DNA of 64,000 bases from assembly GCF_000002995.4 (NCBI RefSeq), contig NW_025062475.1, forward strand, positions 12,184,687 to 12,248,686. The letters are read 5' to 3'. Numbering within the stretch: position 1 is the stretch's first letter; every line of letters begins with the position of its first letter. A program made the position numbers and the translations under genes. Source of the DNA: Brugia malayi (taxonomy: Eukaryota > Nematoda > Chromadorea > Rhabditida > Onchocercidae). Below the pieces are notes generated by a model that ran no database searches, was not told the DNA's origin, and saw only the letters and a program-made list of their open reading frames with translations. This document shows, one piece after another, positions 34,901-49,900 of this stretch.

Positions 34901-37900
34901 ACGTAAAGCAAACTACGCTTAAAAAAATGTGCAAAAATAGGTAAAAAGAAAAAAAAAAAACTTTCAAATATTCAAATCTAAATATTGACGATATTCTGAC
35001 AGATTATCTTAGAATTTGTCAAAATTTATAAAAATCAAACAAGCAAATATGAACTCGTGAAATATTTCTCATCCAGTGAATATTCGTATGAAAGTCAACA
35101 TTTGCTGACTAAATATTTCAAGAAAGAAAGGTCATATATTTGCCTAGACAATAAAAATTTTTCTAGAACAATAAGCTCAAGCTAAAGCATAATCTCTAGC
35201 AAAATTGAAATAGATTTTTCTCTCTATTTCTACTAATAGGTCGATGATATTCGTTGGATATTACTCAAAAATTTATTTTCTTTATTATTTCTTTTCATTA
35301 TTTTTTTTCTATTTTTTTGATAATAATATCATTACTAAGCAAAAATGAATTATCTAGTTTATTTTTAAATAAATGATATTTTTTAAACAATGTTATTTAC
35401 ATTTATTTATTTTTTTGCTTTGTTATTTAGGCTAAAATGAAGCAATAAGCTTACCTGACGTTCACGATTGGTTAATTTTTCTAAAAAATGACGCAAAAAC
35501 AAAGCTGGATCTTCCACAATACAAGACCAAATAATCTTCCTTACTGTATCACTTACTGAAATTTCATCTAGATTTTAAGAAGAGAAATTAATGAAAAAAA
35601 AAAAATTACATAAGTTTTTTAAATCTTAGTTAATCTAATTTCTTATTATTTACTCTCTGATTTGCACAAGAATTGTTCATAATGTTTTTTTTTTTTTCTT
35701 TTTTTGAAATTTCACATAAATGAATTATCGTGTAAGACTGTAAAATAATATAAATTAAATCTTCCTCAAAAAATAATAATAATAAAAAGAAAAGTATTAC
35801 CAGATTTTCCGGAACTATCCAATTGTACATCATCTAACATTTCGATGATCATCGGTACAACCGAAAGTAGCGATGAGGGAAAAAGTGGTTGCGCAACTGG
35901 CATTTGTTGTCTTGATGAACTTGGATGCATATCACATTCTGAAATGCATCATTTAAATTTTGATTTTGATAAAAACAGATGCAATACGTATTTATAAATG
36001 TGGTGACATTAAATTAAATTAATGAAATATTGTCAGACATATGCATAGTTTAATTGACAGACTTTTTTCAGTTTTCAAATTATTAAAATTTTTTTAAGTT
36101 TTACTTCTGTAAAATAAAGCAATAAATAAAATTAAAAGAGTAAACCTTCTCCGGTACTATCGGCCATAACTTGTTGCGTCGTCTGATGATGAAACAATGC
36201 CGGCTCGTACGCTGCTTGCTGTACAATAGCTGTAGCACGAAACGGAAATTTTTGACGTAAAGAACTTTCTCTTTCATTTGCTTCATGCGCTGCTCGACGT
36301 ACCATTTCTTGTTTTTGTTTTCGACGTGTTCGTGTCATTGTCATTATCGTTTGACTCTCAAATGCTTTTCTTCTTTTCTTTGTTTATAAATTTGATTTTT
36401 AAAAAAAGAAAAAAAATTTACCAAAAAAAACTTTTACTTTTTATTAAGCTAACAAAAAAAAAAAAAATATAATTATTTCAGATTTCTTTAATAATTAAAT
36501 GAAAGGAAGAAGAGTTACTTCAACTATTTTTAAGCATTATTTTAAACGAATAATTTCACATAACCTACCGTTGCTTGTTCCTCTTCTTTTAAACATAATT
36601 CTTCAACTTTAGTCTTCGTATGAGGCATCCATGGTGGATCAACAACAGCTAATTGATTTTGGCCAACAGGAGGAGAAGGTAATGTAAAGTCAATACCTGG
36701 TGGTGGAACCTAACAAATCATAATGTAGCAAAAAGTTTCCAAAAATAGAAATTAATTTGAGACAAACATACTACTGGGATATTGTAGAAAGCTCAAAATA
36801 TTAATGAAATTCTAAATTTTAACTAACTTTAAAGACGAACTGTGCTCCATCTTCCATTTTCAACCAAACATGAAAACGATTACGCCATAAAGCATGAAAA
36901 CGTCGTAATCCTTCTGTACGTATATTTGGATCATCATTTATCAAACTATTCCTTATCACGTTAACAGTACCTTCTGGACTGCGTACTGATGATACAATGA
37001 AAAGAGATGCTAAAATTATCAAATAGATAATCAAATAATTTTGTTTAAATTCCAACTACTAATATTTTAAGTTCTTAAATTTAAGCTTCAAATTTAAAAA
37101 AATCATTATTTGAAAAATCTAAAATATTATTTTTTGCTCACATTTCATATTTGATATTTAATTATTGTAAGAAAGAAATGAAAATGAACCAGCTGAAGTG
37201 ACAATATGTTTATTACGATGTATTAATAAATGCCAACAGATATCCATCACTTCTCGATAATGTTCATTACGTAATATAAGACAACTTTTAAGAAGTGTTG
37301 AAAAAGGTGAATGAGCTATACATAACATTTGTGTGGCAATATAAGTTAGCATAGGAGATGTTTGTTGATGTTTGTTAGCTTGGCTTGCTTCGATTAGATC
37401 ATCTGAATCCTACAAAATTTTAACATTAATACAATTCAATTGGATATAAATGTTAATTCATACACTTACCGAAATAAATTATATAAATATTTTTATATCG
37501 AAAGATAATGGAAGGAGAAGTAGAAAAGAAATGAAGGGAAAAGGAGAAGGAGGAGGAGGAAGAAGAAAATAAAAGAAAATAATTCATAATATTTAAGATT
37601 AATTACAATTAAAATATTCTTGTGAAAAAAGAAGAAAGAAAGAAATATTACTTGAGAATTATTTTTTCCCATACGTCCTTCTCGATTTTCTTCCATTTCA
37701 TTAAGTTTTTCAATAAGTAAACTTCGTAATGCCATTGGTGGCTTATCAAGCATTGCACCTTGCCGGACAGCAGCATTTTCTCGACGTGCTGCGAATAATC
37801 CGGAAAGTCGTTGTGTTGCCTATAAAGTCAAAAAGTGGATAGATTTGTTGAGAAAGATTTGTCTTGTTTACATTAATGATAATGATAATGATAATAGTCA

Positions 37901-40900
37901 AAGCAATACTGTAGCTGTCAAAATAAATCCAAATTTATGCAATTTATAGAATAAATAATTATGTCTATAGCAAATTAATTAAATAATACCATAATGAGAT
38001 TAAGTTTAGCTTTAAATTAATGTTTTACCATATGAAAATAAATTATTATTAGGTTAATTAGATATTTTTTTTTTTTTAAAGATAAATTTATTTTAACAAA
38101 TAAAATTAACAATAAATGCGTCATACTTTTTTCACATTATCATGACGATTGATCCATGCATCAGTCATCGCTTTACGTTTATCAAGATGTCCAAGGGGCG
38201 GTAAATCTTCACCGTACACTTTCCGAAGTGCTTCTGTCAAACGGTAACATTGTCGATAAACTCTTTCAAAACACCATGGATGACAGAAACGTTCATGAGT
38301 ACATGACAAATTAAATGAATTTGCCATTTTAATTACCGTCTATAATCAATTATCATTCTATGAAATTTTTTTCTATGAATTTTCTATGAAATTATGTCAA
38401 ATATTTGATGTACTGCAAAATGTGTTACGTAATAAACTACTAACGTAACTATACGTCAAATACACGCATATTATAACATTGAAATTTTTTGTCCATGAAA
38501 TCTTACGTTCATGGACAAATTAGAAAGAAATTTTGATCTCACTATTGATACTATCGTAATTATTATTCACCTAATGATTTAATTTAATTGAAATCTAACT
38601 CTACTGCAATTTTAGCTTCAAGTTACAAATAAGAAAAATTAAACCTTTAACCAAGGAAAATTTCTAAACATCAATTCTTCGTCTTCATCAAAATTTGTTT
38701 GTGATTGCTGAATGCATGATACAGCAGGTCGTGATGTGCTATCCTGTGTTGATGACGGTATCGGCGTTATCACACTTATCTTTGATCCATTTTCTGGTGA
38801 TACTACAACTTCATTCGATTGTTTAACTCCATCTCGTGTTCCTTCTATCCATCCTCCAACTGCTGTTAATACATCAAATCAATTAAATTAAAATTTTTCA
38901 TCATCAATTGGTAGGCGTTTAAAATTTTATATTCAAATAATAATATTTTAATAAATGAATGATTAATTTATCATCCTCTCAAGTTTGCCATTTCAAATAC
39001 TGGAAAACTTTAAGTTTATTACCTGTAAACTTCTTAAAATCGCAACGAAAAGTCAAAAGTGACAATTGGATTAAATTTGATCTCAGTAAGAACTCGTGCA
39101 TTTAATTTAAAAAAAAAAAATTGTTTTATTGATAAGAATGTTAAGACATTATTGTAATAATTTTAACGCATTCAAAACTTAGAAAAGCTGAAGATGCATT
39201 ATTGTAATTTTAGGCTTTATTTATTGAATTATTTCTACTTCATATTTCCTTTAAATGAAGGACAGTGTCGTTTTAAGAATAGCAAAAGTTGAATTTTTTT
39301 TTTTTTTTTTTTAAATTTTAAACGGTGGCAAAAACAATGATTGTACAAAATGAACGATTTTAATGGTTCTTTGAAAATAAGTGCATGTAAATGAACTGAA
39401 AGATGATTGAAAATTTTGAGTTAATCTAAAAATTAAACTGAGATTTGTTTTTGAAATTCCAAGTGAAAGACATAAAGTGAAATGTTGTTGTCATTTTGTT
39501 GTGAATTTAAAAAGACAATTTAAAGAAGCAATTAAAAGTAAATAATAGTATAAAAGACATACACATTTCACCGATCCCATCTTTTTCATCATCAGTTTGA
39601 ATATTTCTTGGCGATTTTAGATTTCTGCAAAACCGATAATATTATAAGCATCTTAAAATCTAAACAGCAAAGTTACAAATAATAATTCTGATGACTAATT
39701 AAACGATGAAAATGTATTTTATAGATAGATAAATTGAAATTGTATTTTATAGATTAATTTAATTATGAATACTTTTCTTTTACAAAAACAGTAAATTAAA
39801 TTACTTTAACAATAAATGACACCAAACATTTATTTGCTATTCAACTTCTTAAGTAAATTTTTATATTTTAATACTGCAACGGTTTAATGTTATTAAGTAA
39901 GTTGTCGTTATTTTGAGAGATTGAAAATTAGATAAAGACTGATAATTTAGTAATGAAATTAATTTTTTGATAGTACGTTGTGATAAAAGAATGAATTGAA
40001 ATTGTACTTTGTAGATCGATGTGTTTTCTCATTTAATTCAAATGGTTGTGATGATGTATTAGATGATGAACCATACTTGAATAATCGTTGACGACCTTGA
40101 GCTAATCGTCGAGCTGAAACAAAAATGGAATAACAGAGAATAACACTGAAAATTTTCTGATCTAAAAATTTAAAAAGTCTTTAAATGTTACTTTTCAATT
40201 AAATGAATGAATAGGAAAAATTGTAAAAAAGGATTCAAAGTTACTTTCAATTATGTATCAAAATTTTTTAATTTTAAACGTACATGTACGTGCAGTAAAA
40301 ATTCAAATCAATCGTTTGAATAAAATAACGGTTAAAAAAAATGAATTAATGCATATTTTTCACGTGTTTAAAATAAATAAAATTTTTTAAATTTACTATA
40401 AATAATATTCTTTTTCACCGAACAAAAGAAAAAAATAATTAAGTAAAACAGAAAAAAAAAACTATTAGTTATGACATTAAACAGTTAGCTGAAAAAGATG
40501 GAAAAATTAGTAAATATAAAGAAAAAAACAAACACAAAATATATTAATATAATATGCAAGCAGAATTAATTCACTGAACACAAATCAAATAAACAATAAA
40601 GCAACATAAACAGATTAAGAAATAGTATAAATTATTATTGAAATTTCACCTGTTTTCTTCGTTGGTCTTTTTTTTTTTTTCTTTTTTCACTTCATGTTTA
40701 ATTTAATTTTTTGAGAAAGGTATCAAGAAAATATAGCATCGGGCAGTAGAATTCCACGATGGAATTACTAAGGTAGGAAAGATTCAAGCAGAAGGATTTT
40801 CTAATAGAATTACTAAGGTAGGAAAGATTCAAGCAGAAGGATTTTCTAATAGAATTACTAAGGTAGGAAAGATTCAAGCAGAAGGATTTTCTAATAGAAT

Positions 40901-43900
40901 TACTAAGGTAGGAAAGATTCAAGCAGAAGGATTTTCTAATAGAATTACTAAGGTAGGAAAGATACAAGCAAACAAGCAGCTTATTTATTGTTAAATTTTT
41001 AAATTAAACTAAAGAAATTCAAAAAATCTTCACTGATGAAACTCCTTCTCTCTCCCTCTCTTGCTTCCTTTTTCCACATTAAATCTGCATGAAAAATTTT
41101 CATTTTTTTTTTTTTACTTAATAAACGTTTAGCAATTAGTTTGTTTAATTTCTAACGAAAAAAATAATTATGAAATAAAATGTCAAATTTAGGAAAAATC
41201 ATTTGTACCATCAATTTTATTTTTGATTTTTCTATATTTAAACTAAATTAAATTAATTTAAATTGCTGATAGCAATAAATTGCCTATAAAATAATTAGTA
41301 TTATTTATATGAAATTAGATTTTAAAAAAAGAACGATTAATAATGTTTTTTTTTTCAAGAAATATTTTCTAGTCTTTTAATACATGCAGAAATAAATTTA
41401 GCACAAAAGTCTTATTTTTCCATTCTACTGCTTAACAAAACTAATTAATTAACTTTAAATTAACAATTTTAATTTAGTATTTACCCTATCACAATGCCAT
41501 TTGTCACACTTTAACAAGAAGGAAATACCATTTGATATTATCTCGCTAAATCATTAATATTAATTTCTTCTCATTAATACAATTTTGTACTTTTGTTAGT
41601 TTTTAGAATTAAAACTGAATGAATAGTTAGAAAAAATTTAAAAATTGAAATTGAAAAACAAAAGGATAGCATGAAAATTTACTTCTACAGAGAGAGAGAG
41701 AGAGAGAAAGAAAGAAAAAGAAAGAGAAGGACAATTTCGATTTTTTTTTTTTTTTCAAAACCTGATTTCGAGATAATTGTAGTGATGACCATTGAATGTG
41801 TTGGAACAGTTAATGTATGGGAACGTTTCACGTGTGAACACTTTTCCCCGACTTTTCGTTCATAGCTTGCTTTGTTTTTACACGCAAGATGTTGATCACT
41901 TAGCGAAATAAGACGTTCACCATTCGTATAATACGTCATTCTGTCACCATTCGAATCAGCATCTGTGGGGGGTCACTTTTACACCGAAAATTTGCGCTTA
42001 ATTTTTATACATTGTATTTGATGATGAATAGATGAATTAATTCGATTCAATTCAAACTATCCAATTGTTTTTCTTTTTCCCTATTAAAATGAAGACAATC
42101 GATCAATAATCAATCATTTGTATCATTTATTCCATTATAGATCAAAGAAATGCTCACAATAAAGCTTGAGAAGCAATTCAATTTATGCAAGCAAACAAAT
42201 TTTAGCATAAGCGATAATTTATTTTGAAGGAAATTTGATAGATTACCATAAATGTGCAAACCTTTTTTATCACTTTGTTGTACAATTTCTTCGGTATGTT
42301 CATGTGAACTTCGTGATGAATTTTCTTCATTTGTAGATAAACTAATTCGTCGATCATTTTCTGTAATTTATTAGATAAGTTAAGATAGTTATTCAATTAT
42401 TTTCCTATTACATTAATAATTTTAAATCAATTTACTGATTACTTTATTACTTCTTGCTATTAATATTTGCCAATGCTAAAATTAAGTAATCATTAAATTT
42501 GCATGAATTTAAAGAGAAATGAAATTAAGCAAATACAACGAATGCAAAAGTTTACTGAGAATTAAACTATTCATGAACATCTTATTTTTTTAAAACTTAA
42601 TTTTAAAAAAAATGAAATATATTACGATGGATTGCTAAATTGACGTCCGTAATACTTTGTATACTGCTTGCTCTTTGCTGTTGTTGTTGTTGCTGTGAGC
42701 TAAACATGTTGGAAAGAATAGACCAACGTCGATTTGGCGTTAACTTATCAAAGTTTAACGTACCTGCACTAGCTCCTTTGTTACTTCGAGAACGAGGAAT
42801 TGTCTTAAATTTAGCAAAATAATAGTAAAATATGCCAAATTAGGTGAAAGTTATAGGTGAATTAAAATTGTTAAAATATATGAAATCAATAGTGATAATT
42901 GAATGTTGCAAAAATTCAATTTTTTTAAGCAGAAAATTGTTATTTTAGATAATTAATTTATGTGAGAGAAATTTTATCAAATTAAAATTTAAAATATTTA
43001 AATATAGTATTAAGAAAAGGTTGGGGGGGGGGGGGGGGGGGTAATTTTGTAGTGTTGTTATTATTATAATTTATATGATTAGGAAGGAAAACTTTTAAAG
43101 TTTTAAAATATTTGAACCTGAAATGTTTCTCTCAAGAAGGCGGTAATTTCATTCAATAAAAGACATGCTAGAAATAAAATAGCTGGTGGGCAACGCTCAC
43201 CGCTTTCATCATTTACAATTCCTGAAAATTTCCACCTTTTTTTTAAAAAAATTTTTTAAATAATTCTCTAAAATAACCCTATTTATAAACACATGCAGTC
43301 CTTTTTCAATGATTATCAACCACTGAAATTCAAAATAAAAAGTTTTGTTGTATTTTTTCTTTTTTTAATTTAATAGTACAAATTAAAAAACCTTCATCAA
43401 AGAAATCTTCTAAATTATCATGTATGACAAGTTCACGTCGATTCAAATCAATATTTTTTGATGGAGTTTTATTAAGCATTGCTCCACTAGTTTCCATAAT
43501 CTTATAAATTCGTTCACCAAGCTAAATTATTAACATTGAAAATGGTAAATAGTAAAGATTAAAAAAAAAAAACTAAAGCAAACAGTTAGTCAAAAATTTC
43601 TACAACAGAAATCTTTAAATGAAATAATAAAAATATATTTGGCTTACTCGAGAATATCATTTAATTCATCAAACCTGACATCCCCAGTCATAGAAACAAC
43701 GAGCAGCAGCACGTTGCATCATATGCATTCGACGTGTTGCGCTTGGCGTACCACGGCTTCCAAACGTATTTCCAATAACGAAAGCACTTAATTGAGATGC
43801 ATTATTTGAACGTATCCATTCAGGCCAATCTCCTAAATTAAGTCCTAAGCACATTCGAGAAGAAGTGAAATTAAAACTTGAAAGGATTTTTTTTTTAATT

Positions 43901-46900
43901 ATTCAAATTGTTAACAATTAACACATTAATTAACTATATATAAGTATATCATACCTTTATTACATCGATGAACAAAAAAAGCACATTCGAGAAGAAGTGA
44001 AGCTCTTGCTAGCACAGGAGATTTCAAATCCAATAATGCAGCTAGAAGTGGAGGATCCGGATAGCTTCCCGGACGGCAAGTTTCAAGAAAAAATGAAAAA
44101 CGTCGTACACCTTCTTGAATACCACGCAAATTGACAAATTTACGTAATGGAAGATTTAAATTTGTCAGAGAGGTTTGTCTGGGATGTAATTGTTCTGGAA
44201 TTAAATAAATTCGAATAACAACAAATGCATTCTTTTGAAAGTTCAAGAATGAAGAATACTATTCATCTAAAAAAAGAAAAAAATCATTCAAGTTTTTTTT
44301 TTTTTTTTTTTTGTAATATATTGGATGAGATCTCATACGTAATTCATACAGATTACAATTTGAAATTTCTAATTTCAAACTGCAAATTAATTTATTGAAC
44401 AAAAATTAGAAAACCTTGCTTGTCGTCCATGGATTCGGTAGATTTCTGATGTGCTATGAGAATTTTCGACGAAGACAACTTCTGTACTGTTAAACCTTTC
44501 GAACGACGTTCCTCATGCATTGAAATTCCATTCTAAACATTCATACTTATCCAAAAAAAAAAAAAAAAAATCGAAATATGAAATTTAAGAAAATTGTTAA
44601 CTAAAGAGAAACAGCATAAATGTCATTTCATATAACGAAGTAACACATTTCATTTTAGACTTTAATATTTTCCGTAAATTTCAATTTGTAATTCAATATG
44701 TGCTAATTTTGAATGTTATTTTTTTAGCAATTTTAGAACGATAAATTTTTTTACGATAAATTGCATTAACTTTTTTTTTCTGGTAAATAATCAGTAAGCA
44801 GGGATAATCAAGAGATTTCAAGAAAGCACTAAAATGACTGGTACTTGATAATTAAGTGTAAAGGTGTTCAATGATGAGCATTCAAAATAAATATATTTGT
44901 TGCGATATAAAATTTGTTAAAATTAAATTTAATAAAATTAGTCAGTAAATTAATTTAAATTAAGTTGAAATTGATAGAATAACAAACCTCATTTGCTTAA
45001 AATTTGGATTAAAAAAAATATCATTTTAATATAAATTTTAAAACATCCATTTACCTGACTTTTATCATCATCATTTATTTCACCATCTGAACCATTGTCA
45101 TCGTTATTGTCAGGTCGTACTGACGATTTTAACAAGTTCAGAGCTAAATGAATAATAATTAAATGTAAATATCTCGAACTGTTTCCAAAAGAAATAACTT
45201 TTCAATATTTCTTTTGGTATTTAAATTAATTTAAAGCTAAATAGAATACATAATTTATGCTTTATCATTGTACTAGTCTCAATTATATGAATTTTTTGAA
45301 ATAATAAAAAGAACTATTATCGTATATTAATCATAAAAATTATAAAAATTGATGACTTAAAACAATTTGTTGGTGATGATAGGAATTGACTTAAAGCATA
45401 TTATTATCAATAAAGAAAAATAAAATAGAAGGCAAAAATATTAGTTCTCATATTGTTATAATATATTCAATTAAAATAATCAAAGGTTGTGCTTCTATTT
45501 TCTTTTCTTTTTAATTCTTACAATGTCTCAATTTAAGAAAACAAACAAACAAAAGTTAAAATGTTTAAAGTAAGTAGAAATTTGCAGCAATTAATTTCTC
45601 TAATTGTCATTTACCAAAATGAAGTTTTCCACCACTTCGCTTCTTCACAACATTTACAGGTAACAAAGGTGAAGCAGATAAGCTTGCAATAGTCACTTCA
45701 TCACTTCCTTGTACATTTCTTGGTGTCGAAGGTGAGGAAGAATCCAAATCACTTTCATCAGTATTTGAAATTTGCAACTGAAATAAACGATTATTCCTTC
45801 CTTTATAAGGATAATATTAGATGAGAAATTGCTATTTTAAGAATGTATATTTCTAATTTAAATCTAAATTTTAATTTAATAAACTCTATCAGTGAAGCGT
45901 TTTTAAATTGAAACTAAATGCATAATCATCTATGAAATTGTATGTCAAAGATATTGCTTGTACACGTACTCCAAGTACACGTACGCTATGTAAACACTAG
46001 CATTGATCTCATTACGTTGATAGAATGAAAAGATTTTTAAAAACAATAAATAAATAAACCACAACTATTATTAAAATCAAAAAAATAAATCACTGCTGTC
46101 ATAAAAAAAAAAGCATAAAATGAAAAAAAGATTTAAAAGAAATTACAATTCCTAAAATTCTATGTCAAAATTACTTTTGGTAATATTTTTAATTCAATTT
46201 TTTTTCTTCCCCCACCCCTTTTTTTTTTAGAAAGTTAACATTTGCTTAATATAGAATGAAAACAAAAATCATCATTTTCATAATATTTTAGTAATTATTC
46301 AAATTACCATCGATAATTGTAATTTGAATAGCTGAATATAAAAAAAAAAAAAAAAATGAAAATACTTTTTCACGTTTTTTAAATAAGCCTCGTCTCAAGG
46401 AAGCAGATTCACGGGTATGCATTGGTGTTGGCACTGCTGTACCGCTAATGCTTGATCGTATACTTTCATCTTCGCTGTTATTATCCGATTTTAATTCAAT
46501 TCTGAAAAAAAAAAAAAAAAAACAAACATTCAAATGAAATGTGTAAATTTTGCAAATTTCATGCATAAAACTATATGTAATATATCAAATAAAAAATAAT
46601 AATAATAAAATATTTTGGAATATTTGCATTTTTGTGCTTAAAACAATAAAATTTAAAATTATGTAGAATTCATTCAAATAAAAATTTTTATGATTTCTTG
46701 TGTTAACATCAATTACTATTAGCTATAATAACACTTTAAATTATTATCATAAATTATTTTAATTAATTATTAACTTTCTGTATAGAAATTGATAAATTCA
46801 GATAGTTTGCGTACACAAAAAATTGATTATTTAATTTTTCACAAGCAATTCACTTTTAATTATTAGTAACTTCACTATTATTTTGATTAATGCAATTAAA

Positions 46901-49900
46901 TTTTTCGTCTATTTTAAATTAACTAATGAAATGACTCTTTTTTCCCATAAATTTTATCCATTTTTCATTTCTGACTTCAATATTTAGGATTTAGATTTTT
47001 ATTAAATGTTTGTCAGTTATCATTTCACTATTATTACTAATTTTCATTATTATTAATTTGCATAAATTGCTTATCTAAATTATCAGCAGTAAATTATTCA
47101 CTAATATTGTTATCTAACATATTATTTGTGCTATTATTAAATAAAATAAACAAAAGTGTTAAGCTGTTCATTGGAAGCTTTATGATTACTGAGGAGCCGT
47201 CCATACAGCATCACTAGTTGGTGACAGAATTCAAATGTGTCAAATGTCATTCTTCTAAGAAGTAGCAACAAACAAACAAAAAAAAAAAAAAAAAGAAAGC
47301 AAGCAATTTCTTTAACATCAACAATGGTTGAAAGTTTATAAAATATTTAAATGGTGCTATTTTTTCAAATAAAGCAAAAAATTTCTAAACAAAAAAAAAA
47401 TTAAAATTTTATTTTTTGGTGCATGGAATATGCAAGCGTATAAATTTATTAATTAATTTAAAAAAAGTTTATGTATGCGTGGGTATGTGTATGCATGCAG
47501 TGTGCAATTGACTAAACTAACCAACATTGAAATACATGCTATAATACTTCATTAGTGTCCTTCTTTTAAAAAAAAAAAAATGGAAGATAATAAATGTTTC
47601 GAGAAATTGACAAATCATTTAAAGCATCAAATTTATGACAGCGATGATCAGATTTCAGATCAATTTAAAATGATCTGATTCAAATGAATTTGTGACAGAG
47701 ATGATCAATTTTCAGATCAATTTAAAATGATCTTATTCAAATATCATCTGGAATGAAATTTTAGTAAAATTCACTAAGAATGGATTTTCTGAAAACCATA
47801 AAATATTATCATTTTATCATTATCATTTAAAATTATATCATTTTTGTTATCACAAATGACTGTAATTGATTAAAAAATTCTTTGCTTAGTTTATTCTCAA
47901 TTATCATAGCTTTGACAATACATTTCATATGTATTGTAATAGGATAAATGAATAATTTTAGGTAAATCGATTTCTTGTGGATGAAGCAAAAATTGTAACT
48001 GTTAGTAAACTATATAAGAATAAATACAGGTAAATAATTTTTTTAAGTTTAGCAAATTAATTCATATTTAAACAGAATTAAATCATTTCAAAATTACTCC
48101 ACAGTAACTGTTAATGAAATGAAATTAATTTAATTATGGGATGTTATGAGTGGGAAAGGAAACGTATAGAAAGGACACTAAAGAAGTTTAGCATAATATT
48201 ATACTAATAATAATTTACTCGTTGTCATCGTTGTTTGACAGTTTTGCATTTCGTTCGGATAGAAAGATTTCAGGGAGTGGACACAGTAAGGATGTCCGAC
48301 GGGAAGAATACAGTTGTGACGTACCACTAAAAAAACAATGAATTGTTTGTTTTTTGTTTACATTTAATTTAATAATACTTTTAATGACAAATTTGTATTT
48401 TAATTTAAACTTTAAATAATGAATTGTAGAACATACACATCAAGAAATTGACTTTGATTTTCCGGTGGTCGTCCATCTAATAAAGCACTCAAACCTACAC
48501 ATCTAAATGAATTACCATGTTGTTCTTGAATAAATGATACAAATAGTCGTACATCTTGATATAAACTCTGAAATTTATTAGAAATCTTAGTATGATGGAT
48601 TTCTTTCTAATTCTGTATTAAATATTATATTTACAATATTTATTATTAGGAAAAAAAAATAGCAATAATTATAAATATTTCAATCATATGTAAAAAAAAG
48701 AGAAAAAAATTAGATGTTGCCTTATTCAAACATAAAATAATATGTGAAATTAAAAATAAAAAAAAAAGGATAAAATTATTTTAATTTTTAAAAATGACAA
48801 AAATTGAAATCTTATGGAAGTAATTTGCATAGTGCAAAGCTTTAATAACTAACCATATTTTCGGGTTGTAAAAGTTCATCCATTGCATTCATTAATTTTG
48901 ATACTACTGGTTTAAGTATGACTTTGATAACTGTTCCTTCAATTCCCTTCAAACTTTCATTAAAATTATTTTCATATGAAGGTAAGGAAGAATTTAGTAT
49001 AACATTTCGACGACGTGGTGATGAACCGCTTCGTGTACGATGAATTCCGGCTGTAAATAAATGCTTGAAAATGGAACTAATCAGGAATCAACACTAATTT
49101 TCAAGAAAGAATATAGGCAAAAATTCATTTTCAGTAGTCTTATGAATCTTGAAAATCAAATTTTTACTTTAAAAAACATGTAGAAATGTACAATTTGCAT
49201 TATTCTTCCACAATAAAGTCGGTAAATGAGGGATTTAAGTAATTTCAAATAATATTAAAATGAGTATAAGAGAGAAATTATTTTATGTTAAGATTAAATC
49301 AGGAAATTCATAGCATCATAAGTCAATTACTTGTATTGTAGAACACATTACTTATGTAAATAAATTATTTACAATAATGAATTCAGGATAATCTAAATAG
49401 TTTTGATGCAACACTTCAAGAAATACTCACCAGCTATGCCACATCTACAGAAACCTGTTACGGAATGTAATGTATCAATCAGCATTTGTGCATTATATTC
49501 TTCAATATGGCTAATCAATAAACTACAAAAAATTTCCGGATTAATATGAGAAATGATTGCGAGAATAGTTCGTGCCTTAATTCTCAGGAAATCACCATGC
49601 TGTGAGTTTAAGCCATCGTTGCATCCGTGTGGACAACCTAACCATAAATAAATTCTGAAAATACTCCAATTCATTATTTGTTGAATTTCATATATTATAT
49701 TTAATAGCACAAATAGCAACAATTGAAATTCAGGAATTAATAGTCGGAAACGAAATCGAAGCCACCGGTTTATTAATAATTCATTTCTGTGATCATCGTA
49801 CATAGCCCTTTCAACAAAGCAGGTATAAAGTGGACATTTTTTAATCAGTTATCTAATTATCTAATTAATAAAAAAAAAAAAAATTATGAACATTGTTCAT

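Noticed and set aside
40698..40967. 89-aa minus-strand open frame through the 45-bp repeat as an unc-80 exon
   Set aside because: No acceptor and donor pair brings it into phase with exons 30-33.
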